From Flavobacterium sp. (GTDB lineage Bacteria > Bacteroidota > Bacteroidia > Flavobacteriales > Flavobacteriaceae): a stretch of 64,000 bases of DNA. Location: contig NZ_JAIXTJ010000039.1 of the NCBI RefSeq assembly GCF_027483985.1, positions 29,716-93,715 of the forward strand. Reading direction: 5' to 3'. The translations under genes were made by a program, and so were the position numbers. Below are positions 50,335 to 60,191 of the stretch, piece after piece; the first letter of the stretch is position 1; every line of letters begins with the position of its first letter. The notes below the pieces were generated by a model that ran no database searches, had not been told where the DNA came from, and was given only the letters and a program-made list of their open reading frames with translations.

Positions 50335-51744
50335 ATGAACAGTACAATTTTAGTTTTATCAACTTTTATCATCGCCTTAGCCATTGGAATTTTCATTGGA
50401 AAAATACTTTTTTCAGCAAAATCACAAACAGAAAAAGCATCTCTTGAAGAAAAATCTAATGGATTATTAGCACAAATTACTCAACTTAAAGAACAGTTTC
50501 AAAACGAAAGAAATCAATTTGAAAAACAAATTCAATCGGATAAAATTGATTTTGAAAAACAACTAGCACTTTCTAATGCGGAAAAAGAAACCATCCGTTC
50601 AGAAAAAGATTCTTTAGCCATTCAATTATCAAAAAAAGAAACTGATTTTGAAAATCTGTGGGAACGCAACAAAGAGCAAAAACAAGAAGTAGAACAACTT
50701 CAAGAAAAATTCACCAAAGAATTTGAAAATTTAGCCAATAAAATTTTAGAAGAAAAAACGACCAAATTTACCGAACAAAATAAAGAAAATCTAAAAAATA
50801 TTCTTTCGCCGTTGCAAGACAAAATTCAACTTTTTGAAAAGAAAGTCGAAGACACTCACAAAGAAAGCATTGATTATCACGCGGCCTTGCGTCAACAAAT
50901 TTTAGGTTTGCGAGAAATGAATGAGCAAATGAGTAAAGAAACTTTGAATTTGACTAAAGCTTTAAAAGGTGATAGTAAAATGCAAGGAAATTGGGGTGAA
51001 TTGATTTTAGAACGCGTGTTAGAAAAATCAGGTTTAGAAAAAGATCGCGAATATTTTGTGCAACAAAGTTTTGTAACCGAAGAAGGTAATCGAGTTTTCC
51101 CTGATGTGGTAATCAATTTACCTGACGGAAAGAAAATGATAGTCGATTCTAAAGTTACTTTAACAGCCTACGAACGCTACATTAATGAAGAAAATGATGC
51201 CTTAAAAGCACAATTTTTAAAAGAACACGTAATTTCGATAAATCGCCACGTTGATCAATTAGGAACAAAAAACTATCACGATTTGTATCAAATGGAAAGT
51301 CCTGACTTTGTGTTGCTATTTATTCCAATTGAATCGGCATTTGCATTGGCATTAAATGAAGATACTACATTATACAACAAAGCATTTGAAAAGAATATTG
51401 TAATCGTTACACCTTCTACGCTACTGGCAACTTTGCGCACTATTGACAGTATGTGGACCAACCAAAAACAACAAGAAAATGCTTTAGAAATTGCACGTCA
51501 AGCTGGTGCTTTGTATGATAAATTTGAAGGTTTTGTTCAAGATTTAGTCAAAATTGGCAAGAAAATGGACGAAGCCAAAGTAGAATACCAAGGCGCAATG
51601 AACAAACTTGTTGACGGAAAAGGAAACTTAATCATAAGTGTTGAAAAATTGAAAAAAATGGGAGCAAAAGCCAAAAAATCGCTGCCTGAAAATATTATAA
51701 ACAGAGCCAGTAGTGCTGACAATTCCTTAATAGAATCTAATTAA
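50335..51744 (+). CDS. rmuC: DNA recombination protein RmuC
   Basis: A 469-residue protein. A single N-terminal membrane segment (residues 3-26) is followed by a long coiled coil (about 30-150, Glu/Lys/Gln rich) and the RmuC domain (SKMQGNWGELILERVLEKSGL, FPDVVINLPDGKKMIVDSKVTLTAYERY, DFVLLFIPIESAFALAL, TPSTLLATLRTI) with a nuclease-like fold. RmuC limits recombination at inverted repeats. It starts a run with a small membrane protein and a thioesterase. Confidence 0.93.
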   Translation: MNSTILVLSTFIIALAIGIFIGKILFSAKSQTEKASLEEKSNGLLAQITQLKEQFQNERNQFEKQIQSDKIDFEKQLALSNAEKETIRSEKDSLAIQLSKKETDFENLWERNKEQKQEVEQLQEKFTKEFENLANKILEEKTTKFTEQNKENLKNILSPLQDKIQLFEKKVEDTHKESIDYHAALRQQILGLREMNEQMSKETLNLTKALKGDSKMQGNWGELILERVLEKSGLEKDREYFVQQSFVTEEGNRVFPDVVINLPDGKKMIVDSKVTLTAYERYINEENDALKAQFLKEHVISINRHVDQLGTKNYHDLYQMESPDFVLLFIPIESAFALALNEDTTLYNKAFEKNIVIVTPSTLLATLRTIDSMWTNQKQQENALEIARQAGALYDKFEGFVQDLVKIGKKMDEAKVEYQGAMNKLVDGKGNLIISVEKLKKMGAKAKKSLPENIINRASSADNSLIESN

Positions 51745-51759
51745 TAAAAAATAATAATT

Positions 51760-52128
51760 ATGCTACGTAAAATAATAATCTATTTAATCTTATCCATTGT
51801 CGTTTTTGCAACCGCTTACTTTTCATTTGTTTATTATGCCACTTATAGCGAAGGAGTTCGTTCTGGTGAATTAATAAAAATTAGCAGTAAAGGTGTTCTT
51901 TTTAAAACTTGGGAAGGCGAAATTAGTCAAGGAATTTCTGGCGCACAAATATTTAAATTTTCAGTTTTAGATAAAGACGAAAAAGTGATTGAACAATTAA
52001 AAGAATTTCAAGGAAAATATGTTAAAGTAACTTATATTGAACGTTATAGAACTTTTCCTTGGTGGGGTGATACCAATTATTTTGTTACCGAAGTAGAGCA
52101 AGATCAATCACCTTTTAAAATGAAATAA
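51760..52128 (+). CDS. Small membrane-anchored protein
   Basis: A 122-residue protein with an N-terminal membrane segment (residues 4-24) and a soluble part containing TYSEGVRSGELIKISSKGVLFKTWEGE and YVKVTYIERYRTFPWWGDTNYFVTEV. It is a conserved Bacteroidetes protein often mislabelled as 6-phosphogluconate dehydrogenase; the function is unknown. It lies 15 bp after rmuC and 3 bp before the thioesterase gene, so the three are cotranscribed. Confidence 0.75.
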   Translation: MLRKIIIYLILSIVVFATAYFSFVYYATYSEGVRSGELIKISSKGVLFKTWEGEISQGISGAQIFKFSVLDKDEKVIEQLKEFQGKYVKVTYIERYRTFPWWGDTNYFVTEVEQDQSPFKMK

Positions 52129-52131
52129 CTA

Positions 52132-52677
52132 ATGAGCGAGTTCAAATCTATAAGGTCTTCGCGTGTCACAATTTCGCAACTTATGTTGCCATCGCATACC
52201 AATTTTAGCGGTAAAATTCACGGTGGCTACTTACTTTCGTTATTAGACCAAATTGCCTTTGCATGTGCTTCTAAATATTCTGGGAATTACTGCGTAACGG
52301 CATCAGTGGATACGGTTGATTTTTTAAATCCTATCGAAGTTGGCGAATTAGTTACCTTAAAAGCTAGTGTCAATTATGTTGGAAACAGTTCGATGATTGT
52401 CGGAATTCGAGTTGAAGCTGAAAACATTCAAACCGGTAAAGTCAAACATTGCAATTCTTCCTATTTTACAATGGTGGCAAAAGATGAAAACGGAAAAAAC
52501 ACAAAAGTTCCAGGATTGTTATTAACAAATAAAGAAGAAATTCGACGCTTTTATAATTGCGTAAAACAAATTGGCCTAAAAAAAGAAAAAAATCTGCACG
52601 AAGAAATATTTGATTATAACTCGGCAGAAGCCCTTGAATCGCTAAAAAACTTCAATGTTAAAGTAGAATTAAATTAA
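52132..52677 (+). CDS. Acyl-CoA thioesterase (hotdog fold)
   Basis: A 181-residue hotdog-fold enzyme of the BACH/YciA type. The catalytic helix region reads HTNFSGKIHGGYLLSLLDQIAFACASKYS (G-G-x5-D near residue 39); VDTVDFLNPIEVGELVTLKA and SMIVGIRVEAENIQTG are the paired strands. It cleaves acyl-CoA to the free acid and CoA. The C-terminal extension (about residues 135-181) is not part of the standard fold. Confidence 0.9.
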   Translation: MSEFKSIRSSRVTISQLMLPSHTNFSGKIHGGYLLSLLDQIAFACASKYSGNYCVTASVDTVDFLNPIEVGELVTLKASVNYVGNSSMIVGIRVEAENIQTGKVKHCNSSYFTMVAKDENGKNTKVPGLLLTNKEEIRRFYNCVKQIGLKKEKNLHEEIFDYNSAEALESLKNFNVKVELN

Positions 52678-52759
52678 GTATTTTATTAAAATATCAATTT
52701 TTTTAAGCACAATTTATTAACATAAATGAATTATTATTAGGAAGTTGTGATATTTTTTT

Positions 52760-52767
52760 TATTTTTG
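52760..52767 (+). promoter_or_regulatory. -7 box before the CxxCH lipoprotein gene
   Basis: TATTTTTG matches TAnnTTTG and lies 20 bp before the ATG at 52788. No -33 TTTG is visible at the expected distance. Confidence 0.45.
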
Positions 52768-52787
52768 AATATTACAAATAATCAATT

Positions 52788-53888
52788 ATGAAAAAATATT
52801 ACGCCTTAGTAGTATCACTTGTTGCCTTTACCTCAATAATCATCTCTTGTTCGAAATCAGATGAAGAAACCTACACCGAAGTTTCTCCTGTTAGAGTTGA
52901 TTTAACTCAAGTTCCTTACTCAAAATTATCAGATTATCGTTTTTTTGACGGACCAATGAAAAATCAAAAACCAGCTTTGGATGTTTTGATTTATGAACCT
53001 GCGTCCTCTTTATTTACGGATTATGCTCATAAAAAGAGATTCGTTTGGATGCCAAAAGGAACCAAAGCTACTTACAGCAATGATGGAACTATTTTAAACC
53101 TACCAGTTGGTGCTGTTTTGATTAAAAACTTTTATTATGATAATGTTCAAAATACAACTCCTGTTGGCGCAACAAGAATTATTGAAACAAGAATAATGAT
53201 TAAAAAATCTACAGGTTGGATTTTTGCTGAATATGTTTGGAATGCAGATCAAACCGAAGCTTTTCTTGATATGGCCGGAAGTAACACCACCGTTTTATGG
53301 AAAGACGAAAATAATATTGTTAGAACAGTTGACAATTACAGAATACCTTCCGACCAACAATGCATGACTTGTCATAAATTCAACGAACAACCTATTCCAA
53401 TCGGAATCAAACCTCAAAATTTAAATCACAATTTTACTTACGCTACTGGTGCAAAAAATCAATTAGCAAAATGGATTGAAGTTGGTTATCTCGAAAATAA
53501 CTTACCGCAAACAGTATCATCAACAGTAAATTATGAAGATGCATCACAACCTTTGGAGCTAAGAGTTCGTTCTTATCTTGATATTAACTGTGCACATTGT
53601 CATCAAACAAACAGTCACTGTGATTACCGACCAATGCGTTTTGCCTTTAGCGAAACAGCTAATTTATCCAATATGGGTGTTTGTGTTGATACTCAAGATA
53701 TGGCCGATTTTCCTCCAGCATTGAGCAAAATTGTAAATCCAAATAACATCAATAGATCAATGCTATATTATCGTTTAAATACTGATAATGAAAGCTTCAG
53801 AATGCCTTTATTAGGCAGAACCGAAATTCATACAGAAGGTGTTGCATTAATAGAACAATGGATTAACTCATTATCTAATTGTCCTTAA
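52788..53888 (+). CDS. Lipoprotein with two CxxCH haem-type motifs (HNE_0200-like)
   Basis: A 366-residue lipoprotein (Cys21 in IISC). The motifs CMTCH (near residue 198) and CAHCH (near 270) can bind c-type haem covalently; conserved segments FVWMPKGTKATY, PVGAVLIKNFYYD and QCMTCHKFNEQPIPIGIKPQNLN match a family of predicted periplasmic proteins (TIGR03806/HNE_0200-like). Redox or ligand-binding roles are likely but untested. It starts 20 bp after its -7 box, and the FG-GAP gene follows after 47 bp. Confidence 0.75.
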   Translation: MKKYYALVVSLVAFTSIIISCSKSDEETYTEVSPVRVDLTQVPYSKLSDYRFFDGPMKNQKPALDVLIYEPASSLFTDYAHKKRFVWMPKGTKATYSNDGTILNLPVGAVLIKNFYYDNVQNTTPVGATRIIETRIMIKKSTGWIFAEYVWNADQTEAFLDMAGSNTTVLWKDENNIVRTVDNYRIPSDQQCMTCHKFNEQPIPIGIKPQNLNHNFTYATGAKNQLAKWIEVGYLENNLPQTVSSTVNYEDASQPLELRVRSYLDINCAHCHQTNSHCDYRPMRFAFSETANLSNMGVCVDTQDMADFPPALSKIVNPNNINRSMLYYRLNTDNESFRMPLLGRTEIHTEGVALIEQWINSLSNCP

Positions 53889-53935
53889 TCATCGGCTTAA
53901 AACTTACTAATAAATCAAACCAAAACTTTAAATAA

Positions 53936-55984
53936 ATGAAAAAAATTACTTTATCATTACTGTTGCTTCTCTCAACAACTTGGACTTTTGCCCAAGATAC
54001 TTGTGGAACTGCAGTACCTATAACGGCAGGATTACACGTTGTAACTGGCGTAAATGGAACCGATGTGCCTTCACCAATTTGCGCTAACAATGGTGTAATA
54101 GCAGGCACAACAGGCAGAGGTGAATGGTATTCTTATACTCCAACACAAAATTATACAGTCACTATTTCTACAGATATAACGCAAAATACGCCACGAGTAG
54201 ATACACGAGTTCATATCTATACTGGAACTTGTGGTAACTTAACTTGTGCTGGCGGTGATGACGACTCTGGCGCAAGTTATTCAACAGTTGCTGTGTTCAA
54301 TGTAACTGCGGGAACAACTTATACTATTGCATTTGATAATCGATGGTCGTCCAATGGATTTACTTTTCAACTAACTGAAAACCCATTAGTTGTTCCTACT
54401 CCACAAAGAATTACATATACTACTCAAAATATAGCAACTATTAATAGTACTTATAACTTATGTGTAGTTGATATGAATGGTGACAGAAAAGATGACATTG
54501 CCGGTGTGAGTGCAAATAATTTAAGAATTCACTATCAAGGAACAGGCGGAACTTTTACTAATACCGACTTTCCTATTACTGGAACAAGCAACATGCCTTC
54601 TTGGAGTTTAGCAGCTGGAGATTACAATAAAGATGGTTACAATGATTTAATACTTGGTGGACAACAAGCAGTTACTTTTTGGAAATCGAATAACACAGGA
54701 ACAGCTTATACTAATGAATCATTTACTCAGTATGTTTTTTGCCAAAGAACGAATTTTGTTGACCTTAATAACGACGGTAATTTAGATGCTTTTTCGTGTC
54801 ATGATGTTGATCCAAACGTTTACTTTATGAATGATGGAACTGGTGCTTTAACATTCTATCAATCAGGAATCACTCCAGGCGCTACAACAATGGGAATTCA
54901 TCCTGAAGGTGGAAATTATGGTTCTATTTTTGTGGATTATGATAATGATGGTGATCAAGACTTGTTTTTGGCAAAATGCCGTGGAGGTTCAGGAACTGCA
55001 AAGTTTAATGAATTACATAGAAACAATGGTAACGGAACCTTTTCAGATGTTTCGGTAGCTGCTAGCCTTTATGATCCAGTACAAACATGGTCATCGGCTT
55101 GGGCTGATTATGATAACGATGGCGATTTAGATATTGTCGTTGGTGCAAGTTCAACAGCAGATGGTTCTCACAAATTTATGAGAAATAACGGAAACGGAAC
55201 TTTTACAGATATAACATCTGGTTCTGGCTGGGATCTTAATACAAGTACAAGTATCGAGCACGTTGCACACGACTTCGATAACGATGGTCTTGTTGATGTT
55301 TTAGGTGGCGGAAACAAAATCATGTTTAACCTAGGCAACAATACCTTTGCTCCTGCTTCCTATACTAACATTGCCGTGGGTGGAATTGGAGATTTAAACG
55401 ATGACGGATTTATAGATCTCTTAAACGGAAGCACTATTCGTTATGCCATACCAAATGCTAATAACTGGGTAAAAGTATCGCTTCAAGGAGTTGCCAGTAA
55501 CAGTTATGGAATTGGTGCCAGAGTCGAAATTTATGGTGCGTGGGGAAAACAAATAAGAGAAATTCACAGTGGTGATGGATTTAAATACATGAGTTCGTTA
55601 AACGCTCATTTCGGAATTGGCAGTGCAACTGCAATTACTCAAATTATTATCAGATGGCCATCGGGTACAGTTGACACTATAAATAACCCTACGATTAACA
55701 CTAGAATTAATGTGGTTGAAGGTGCAACTTTAAACGTGGATACATTTGCGAATGCAGCGTTTAACATTTATCCAAATCCTGCTAAAAATATTTTGAATAT
55801 TAAATCTAGTGAAGCCATTACTATGAAAGAGGCGCAAGTATTTGACCTTAATGGTAAATTGATATTATCGTCTGTTATAGTTAATGATGCAATTAATGTA
55901 GAATCGTTAGCTACAGGTTCCTATATTCTTAAATTGACTGATACTGATGCTAAACAATATACACAAAAATTCTTAAAAGAATAG
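53936..55984 (+). CDS. Secreted FG-GAP/ASPIC-UnbV repeat protein with T9SS sorting domain
   Basis: A 682-residue exported protein (signal ending TFAQ). An N-terminal domain of about 120 residues with four Cys is followed by FG-GAP/VCBS-type repeats, seven-blade-like, with Ca loops DMNGDRKDD, DYNKDGYND, DLNNDGNLD, DYDNDGDQD, DYDNDGDLD, DFDNDGLVD and DLNDDGFID. An ASPIC/UnbV segment follows (GIGARVEIYGAWGKQIREIHSGDGF, HFGIGSATAITQIIIRWPSG) and a type A sorting domain (IYPNPAKNIL...GSYILKL). It is moved to the surface by type IX secretion. ASPIC proteins are often found with haem-type neighbours, as here. Confidence 0.9.
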   Translation: MKKITLSLLLLLSTTWTFAQDTCGTAVPITAGLHVVTGVNGTDVPSPICANNGVIAGTTGRGEWYSYTPTQNYTVTISTDITQNTPRVDTRVHIYTGTCGNLTCAGGDDDSGASYSTVAVFNVTAGTTYTIAFDNRWSSNGFTFQLTENPLVVPTPQRITYTTQNIATINSTYNLCVVDMNGDRKDDIAGVSANNLRIHYQGTGGTFTNTDFPITGTSNMPSWSLAAGDYNKDGYNDLILGGQQAVTFWKSNNTGTAYTNESFTQYVFCQRTNFVDLNNDGNLDAFSCHDVDPNVYFMNDGTGALTFYQSGITPGATTMGIHPEGGNYGSIFVDYDNDGDQDLFLAKCRGGSGTAKFNELHRNNGNGTFSDVSVAASLYDPVQTWSSAWADYDNDGDLDIVVGASSTADGSHKFMRNNGNGTFTDITSGSGWDLNTSTSIEHVAHDFDNDGLVDVLGGGNKIMFNLGNNTFAPASYTNIAVGGIGDLNDDGFIDLLNGSTIRYAIPNANNWVKVSLQGVASNSYGIGARVEIYGAWGKQIREIHSGDGFKYMSSLNAHFGIGSATAITQIIIRWPSGTVDTINNPTINTRINVVEGATLNVDTFANAAFNIYPNPAKNILNIKSSEAITMKEAQVFDLNGKLILSSVIVNDAINVESLATGSYILKLTDTDAKQYTQKFLKE

Positions 55985-56008
55985 ATGTGACAACCATTTA
56001 AACCCTTT

Positions 56009-56049
56009 AACTTCTGTTGTAAATTAAATTATAACAGAAGTTTTTTTTT
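56009..56049 (+). terminator. Rho-independent terminator
   Basis: AACTTCTGTT and AACAGAAGTT pair around a 14-nt loop and a long T-run follows. Confidence 0.82.
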
Positions 56050-56075
56050 GTATATTTCCCAAAAATTGAACGCCG

Positions 56076-57995
56076 ATGCAAATCATCTTACGATTAACAT
56101 TTTTAATGTTATTTTTTTCAACAACAATTCTTGCGCAAAAAAATATTGATCCAACTCCTGAGGATATTCTTTTAGCTAAAAAAATCAGAACTACTTATGA
56201 CAAAGATGATGTTGCTATTCTTGAAAGCACAGAAATCGTTAGCTTTGATTTAAATAAAACCGATTCTAAAGTTATTGTGAATCATTCTATAAACGAGCGT
56301 TTAATGAATATCAATCATAGAGCAACAATACAGAAATATGAATTCTATGATAGCGAATCTAAAATTGAAACCTTTAATCTTAAGTACCGCAACGACAAGA
56401 GTGTTGGAAGCTATGTTGTAGATGAATTCTATAAAGACAATGATTTATTCTATAACGATGCTCGTGTAAAACATACCGTTGTAAATTTTCCGGTTCAAGG
56501 TTATGTTTATAATTATGAGCTTGAAAAAAAGTATGATGATGTTAAGTATTTTACTTCTTTGTACTTCAATGACGAGTTTCCAGTCTTAAAAAAACAAATT
56601 GTTGTTACTGTTCCAGAATGGTTAAATGCAGAATTAAAAGAATTTAATTTTGATGGAGCTAAAATCACTAAATCTCAAACTAAAGATTCTAAAAACAACA
56701 CAATTTATACTTATACAATTAATGACGTTCCAGCGCTTTTTAAAGATGAAGATGCGCCAGGAAGAAGTTATATTTATCCACATTTATTGATTATTGCAAA
56801 ATCATTTAAACTGAAAGATAAAGACGTACCACTTTTTGGTTCGACTGCCGATTTATACAAATGGTACAAATCACTAGTAGATTTAATGAAAGATGATACT
56901 GCGGTTTTAAAAAGCAAAGTAAGCGAACTTACAGCCAATGCAAAAACCGACGAAGAAAAAATAAAAAACATTTATTATTGGGTACAAGATAACATCCGAT
57001 ATATTGCTTTTGAAGATGGCATTGCAGGTTTTAAACCCGATGAGTCCAATCACGTTTTTGAAAAACGCTATGGTGATTGCAAAGGAATGGCTAACCTTAT
57101 CAAGCAAATGCTTATCATAGCAGGTTATGACGCACGACTAACTTGGATTGGAACCAAGCACATAGCTTATGATTACAAAACACCATCTTTGGCAGTTGAC
57201 AATCACATGATTTGTACTTTATTCTTAAAAGGCAAAAAATACTATTTAGACGGCACTGAAAAATTCAACTCTTTTGGTGAATATGCTGAACGCATTCAAA
57301 ACAAAGAGGTGATGATTGAAGATGGTGCAAAATTCATTATTGACAAAGTTCCGAGTGCGAGTCACGAAAGCAATAAAGAAATTTTCAAAGCTACTTTAGC
57401 AATAAATAATGAAAAACTAGAAGGAAGTTGCTCTAAAAGTTATGTCGGAGAAAGTCGCGCCCAATTTCTTTACATTTATAACACCTTCAAAAATGATAAA
57501 AAGAGCGAAACCCTTGATAGTTATTTATCAAAAGGAGAAAAAAATACCTCAATAACGAACATCAAAACTTCTGATTTAAAAAATCGTGATGCTAAACTTA
57601 CTATTGACTATGATGTAAATGTCTCCAATAAAGTGTCTAGTTTTGACAATGAAATCTATGTTGATTTGGAATATATGAATGAATTTAAAGGTTTCGAATT
57701 AAAAGACCGAAAAACCGATTATCAATTTGATTTTAAGAAAAATTACGAATCGACGGTATCTTTAGCAATTCCTGCGGGTTATCAAGTGACCAAAATTCCG
57801 AGTGATTTGATTGTTAAAGAAAATAATTTTGATATCACAATTACCTTCCAAAAAACCGATAAAGAAATCGTTTACAAAAAAGTATTCCTGTTTAAAAATG
57901 GCGAAATTAAAGCTGCTGAAATGACCAAATGGAATGATTTTATCAAAAAACTAATTGCCAATTACAACCAACAAATTACATTCACAAAACAATAA
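56076..57995 (+). CDS. DUF3857 and transglutaminase-like protein
   Basis: A 639-residue exported protein (signal ending ILAQ). The N-terminal DUF3857 domain covers about residues 55-240. A transglutaminase-like core lies at about 290-400: YWVQDNIRYIAFEDG, the nucleophile Cys in YGDCKGMANL, the His in VDNHMICTLF and the Asp in YYLDGTEKF, so the catalytic triad looks intact. Protein cross-linking or amidohydrolase activity in the periplasm is predicted; substrate unknown. A related gene follows after 9 bp. Confidence 0.88.
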   Translation: MQIILRLTFLMLFFSTTILAQKNIDPTPEDILLAKKIRTTYDKDDVAILESTEIVSFDLNKTDSKVIVNHSINERLMNINHRATIQKYEFYDSESKIETFNLKYRNDKSVGSYVVDEFYKDNDLFYNDARVKHTVVNFPVQGYVYNYELEKKYDDVKYFTSLYFNDEFPVLKKQIVVTVPEWLNAELKEFNFDGAKITKSQTKDSKNNTIYTYTINDVPALFKDEDAPGRSYIYPHLLIIAKSFKLKDKDVPLFGSTADLYKWYKSLVDLMKDDTAVLKSKVSELTANAKTDEEKIKNIYYWVQDNIRYIAFEDGIAGFKPDESNHVFEKRYGDCKGMANLIKQMLIIAGYDARLTWIGTKHIAYDYKTPSLAVDNHMICTLFLKGKKYYLDGTEKFNSFGEYAERIQNKEVMIEDGAKFIIDKVPSASHESNKEIFKATLAINNEKLEGSCSKSYVGESRAQFLYIYNTFKNDKKSETLDSYLSKGEKNTSITNIKTSDLKNRDAKLTIDYDVNVSNKVSSFDNEIYVDLEYMNEFKGFELKDRKTDYQFDFKKNYESTVSLAIPAGYQVTKIPSDLIVKENNFDITITFQKTDKEIVYKKVFLFKNGEIKAAEMTKWNDFIKKLIANYNQQITFTKQ

Positions 57996-58004
57996 AAACC
58001 ACCA

Positions 58005-60158
58005 ATGAAAAAATTATTTTTATACTTATTAGTATTGATAAGTACCACAACATTTGCTCAGGACAAAGCCGAAATTAAGGAATTCTTTTGGGGAAAATCA
58101 GATCAATATAAAACGGCTAACACTATTCCTGATAAATGGAAAAATGAATCGGCTGTCATCATCTACAAATTTGAATACTATAATTATCACAAATTTGGCG
58201 CTAGTGTAACTTACACCTCAGCCATCCGAAAAAGAATAAAATTACAAGACCAAGCTGCAATCACTGAATTTTCAGAATTCTCTTTTAAGGATAAATTTTA
58301 TTCTAATAAAGGAATGCGTTCTTTGGGCAAAGGAACTAATGTCATCGGAATTAAAATTGTAAAATCAACCGGAAAAGAAATTGATGTTGACATCGAAAAA
58401 AATGCCAAAGAAGTTGATAAAGAGAAGAAAATAGCCATTGCAAATCTAGAAATTGGCGATATTATTGATTTTTATTACTACAGCGTTGAGCCTTTTAAAT
58501 CCATTTATGAATTTGGTTTTGAACCTGAAGAAGCACCACTGGGCGATGTTTATCCTATAATGGATATGAAACTAGCATTCGATACTGAAAATGACTTTTT
58601 TGTAAACTTCAACACCTATAACGGCGCACCCGAATTAAAAGAAATTCCAACTAAAAACAGTGGTGAACGAAAATATGAATTGGTTGCTAAAGACATTGAA
58701 AAAAATGAATTTCCACGTTGGTTTTTGCCTCTAGCAGAATTACCTTGTTATAAATTTCAAGTATTTTTCGCGCGTTCAGGAAAATTTGAAAAACGTGCCG
58801 ATGCGTTTCTATCTAATTCTGAAAAAGTAATTAAAAAAACAGTTACTAAAGAAGATATTTTCAATTATTATGACGAAAAATTCAGTCCAAATGGCTCATT
58901 ATCTGTTATTAATGATTTTCTAAAAGGAAAAACATTTGCTAGCGACGAAGAAAAAATTAGAGAAGTCTACTATTACACTAGACACATGTTCTTCACGCAG
59001 TTTATTGAAGCATTCATTATTAGTGATGCTACCAAACTTTATGCACTAAGTTTATATTCAAATCCGATATTTTTTAGAACTGAAGAATCCTTTGTAAATT
59101 ACTTTATGGAGTTCCTGAAAAAGAACAATTATGACTACGATATTATTGTCGCTACTCCAAAATATAATGGTTCGATTGACGATTTGCTTATTCAAAAAAA
59201 TGTCAATGTTTTGTTGCGAGTAAACACCAAAACACCAATGTATTTGGAATATTTTTCACCTTACACAAGCGCTGATCAATTTAATTACAACCTCGAAAAC
59301 AGCAAAGCCTATGCTCTTCAAGTAGCCAAAGGAAAAAAAGTGGTTGACGCAGTAAACGTTAATTTGCCAGCAAGCACTATGCAAGATAACGTTTCTAAAA
59401 TCAATTCTCAAGTTACTATTTCAGACGATTTTTCGGGACTTACTGTTAAAAAAGAGTCTTCTTATTTTGGTCATTTAAAAGAAAATGAACAAAGCGATAA
59501 ATTTTATTACTTTGATTACGCTTTTGAAGATTATGCTAAATACGGAACCAAATCGGTTATCGAATACATAAAAAACAAAAAAGAAAAGGAACGCTATGGC
59601 AAAGAAATTGACGCTGTCGTTAACAAACTAAAAGACCAACAGAAAGAAGCTTTCAAAAAAGCCACTGCCGAAGAATATGATTTTGAAATCGACGACCACA
59701 AATTCACCATTAAAAACACCGGACGTTTTGGCAAAAAATCACCTTTAATCTACGAAGAGGATTTTGCAATAAAAAACAACCTAATCAAAAAAGCTGGTGA
59801 TAATTACCTAGTAGAAATCGGAAAATTAATCACTTCTCAAGTAGAGATTGATAAAAAAGAGAAAGAACGTAAAAACAATATTTATATGGTGTATCCACGT
59901 TCGTTCGAAAACGAAATCACATTAGAAATCCCAGCAGGATATACCGTTGCCGGATTAGACAAACTAAACAAAAAAGTAGAAAATGAAACGGGTGGTTTTG
60001 TAAGTTCAGCCACTTTAGCAGGAAACAAACTTACTATCAAAGCCGTTAAATACTACAAAAACTATTATGAACCCAACAGCAACTGGAATAAAATGATTCA
60101 GTTTTTAGATGCTGCTTATCAGTTCACCCAAGAAAAAGTACTTTTAAAGAAAAACTAA
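58005..60158 (+). CDS. DUF3857 protein without a transglutaminase active site
   Basis: A 717-residue exported protein (signal ending TFAQ). DUF3857 is seen at about residues 55-245 (SAIRKRIKLQDQAAITEF, IGDIIDFYYYSVEPF). The region where a transglutaminase core would lie (about 310-420) keeps the preceding helix-rich shape (EEKIREVYYYTRHMFF) but no GDCKG-type Cys or NHMI-type His is present. It is a probable inactive paralogue of the gene before it and is cotranscribed with it (9-bp gap). Confidence 0.82.
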   Translation: MKKLFLYLLVLISTTTFAQDKAEIKEFFWGKSDQYKTANTIPDKWKNESAVIIYKFEYYNYHKFGASVTYTSAIRKRIKLQDQAAITEFSEFSFKDKFYSNKGMRSLGKGTNVIGIKIVKSTGKEIDVDIEKNAKEVDKEKKIAIANLEIGDIIDFYYYSVEPFKSIYEFGFEPEEAPLGDVYPIMDMKLAFDTENDFFVNFNTYNGAPELKEIPTKNSGERKYELVAKDIEKNEFPRWFLPLAELPCYKFQVFFARSGKFEKRADAFLSNSEKVIKKTVTKEDIFNYYDEKFSPNGSLSVINDFLKGKTFASDEEKIREVYYYTRHMFFTQFIEAFIISDATKLYALSLYSNPIFFRTEESFVNYFMEFLKKNNYDYDIIVATPKYNGSIDDLLIQKNVNVLLRVNTKTPMYLEYFSPYTSADQFNYNLENSKAYALQVAKGKKVVDAVNVNLPASTMQDNVSKINSQVTISDDFSGLTVKKESSYFGHLKENEQSDKFYYFDYAFEDYAKYGTKSVIEYIKNKKEKERYGKEIDAVVNKLKDQQKEAFKKATAEEYDFEIDDHKFTIKNTGRFGKKSPLIYEEDFAIKNNLIKKAGDNYLVEIGKLITSQVEIDKKEKERKNNIYMVYPRSFENEITLEIPAGYTVAGLDKLNKKVENETGGFVSSATLAGNKLTIKAVKYYKNYYEPNSNWNKMIQFLDAAYQFTQEKVLLKKN

Positions 60159-60161
60159 CCA

Positions 60162-60188
60162 AAATGCCGTTCTAATCGAACGGCATTT
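60162..60188. terminator. Bidirectional terminator
   Basis: AAATGCCGTTC and GAACGGCATTT form a perfect 11-bp stem around a 5-nt loop, with A- and T-runs on either side, 4 bp after the DUF3857 stop codon and before the convergent KirBac gene end. Confidence 0.9.
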
Positions 60189-60191
60189 TTT

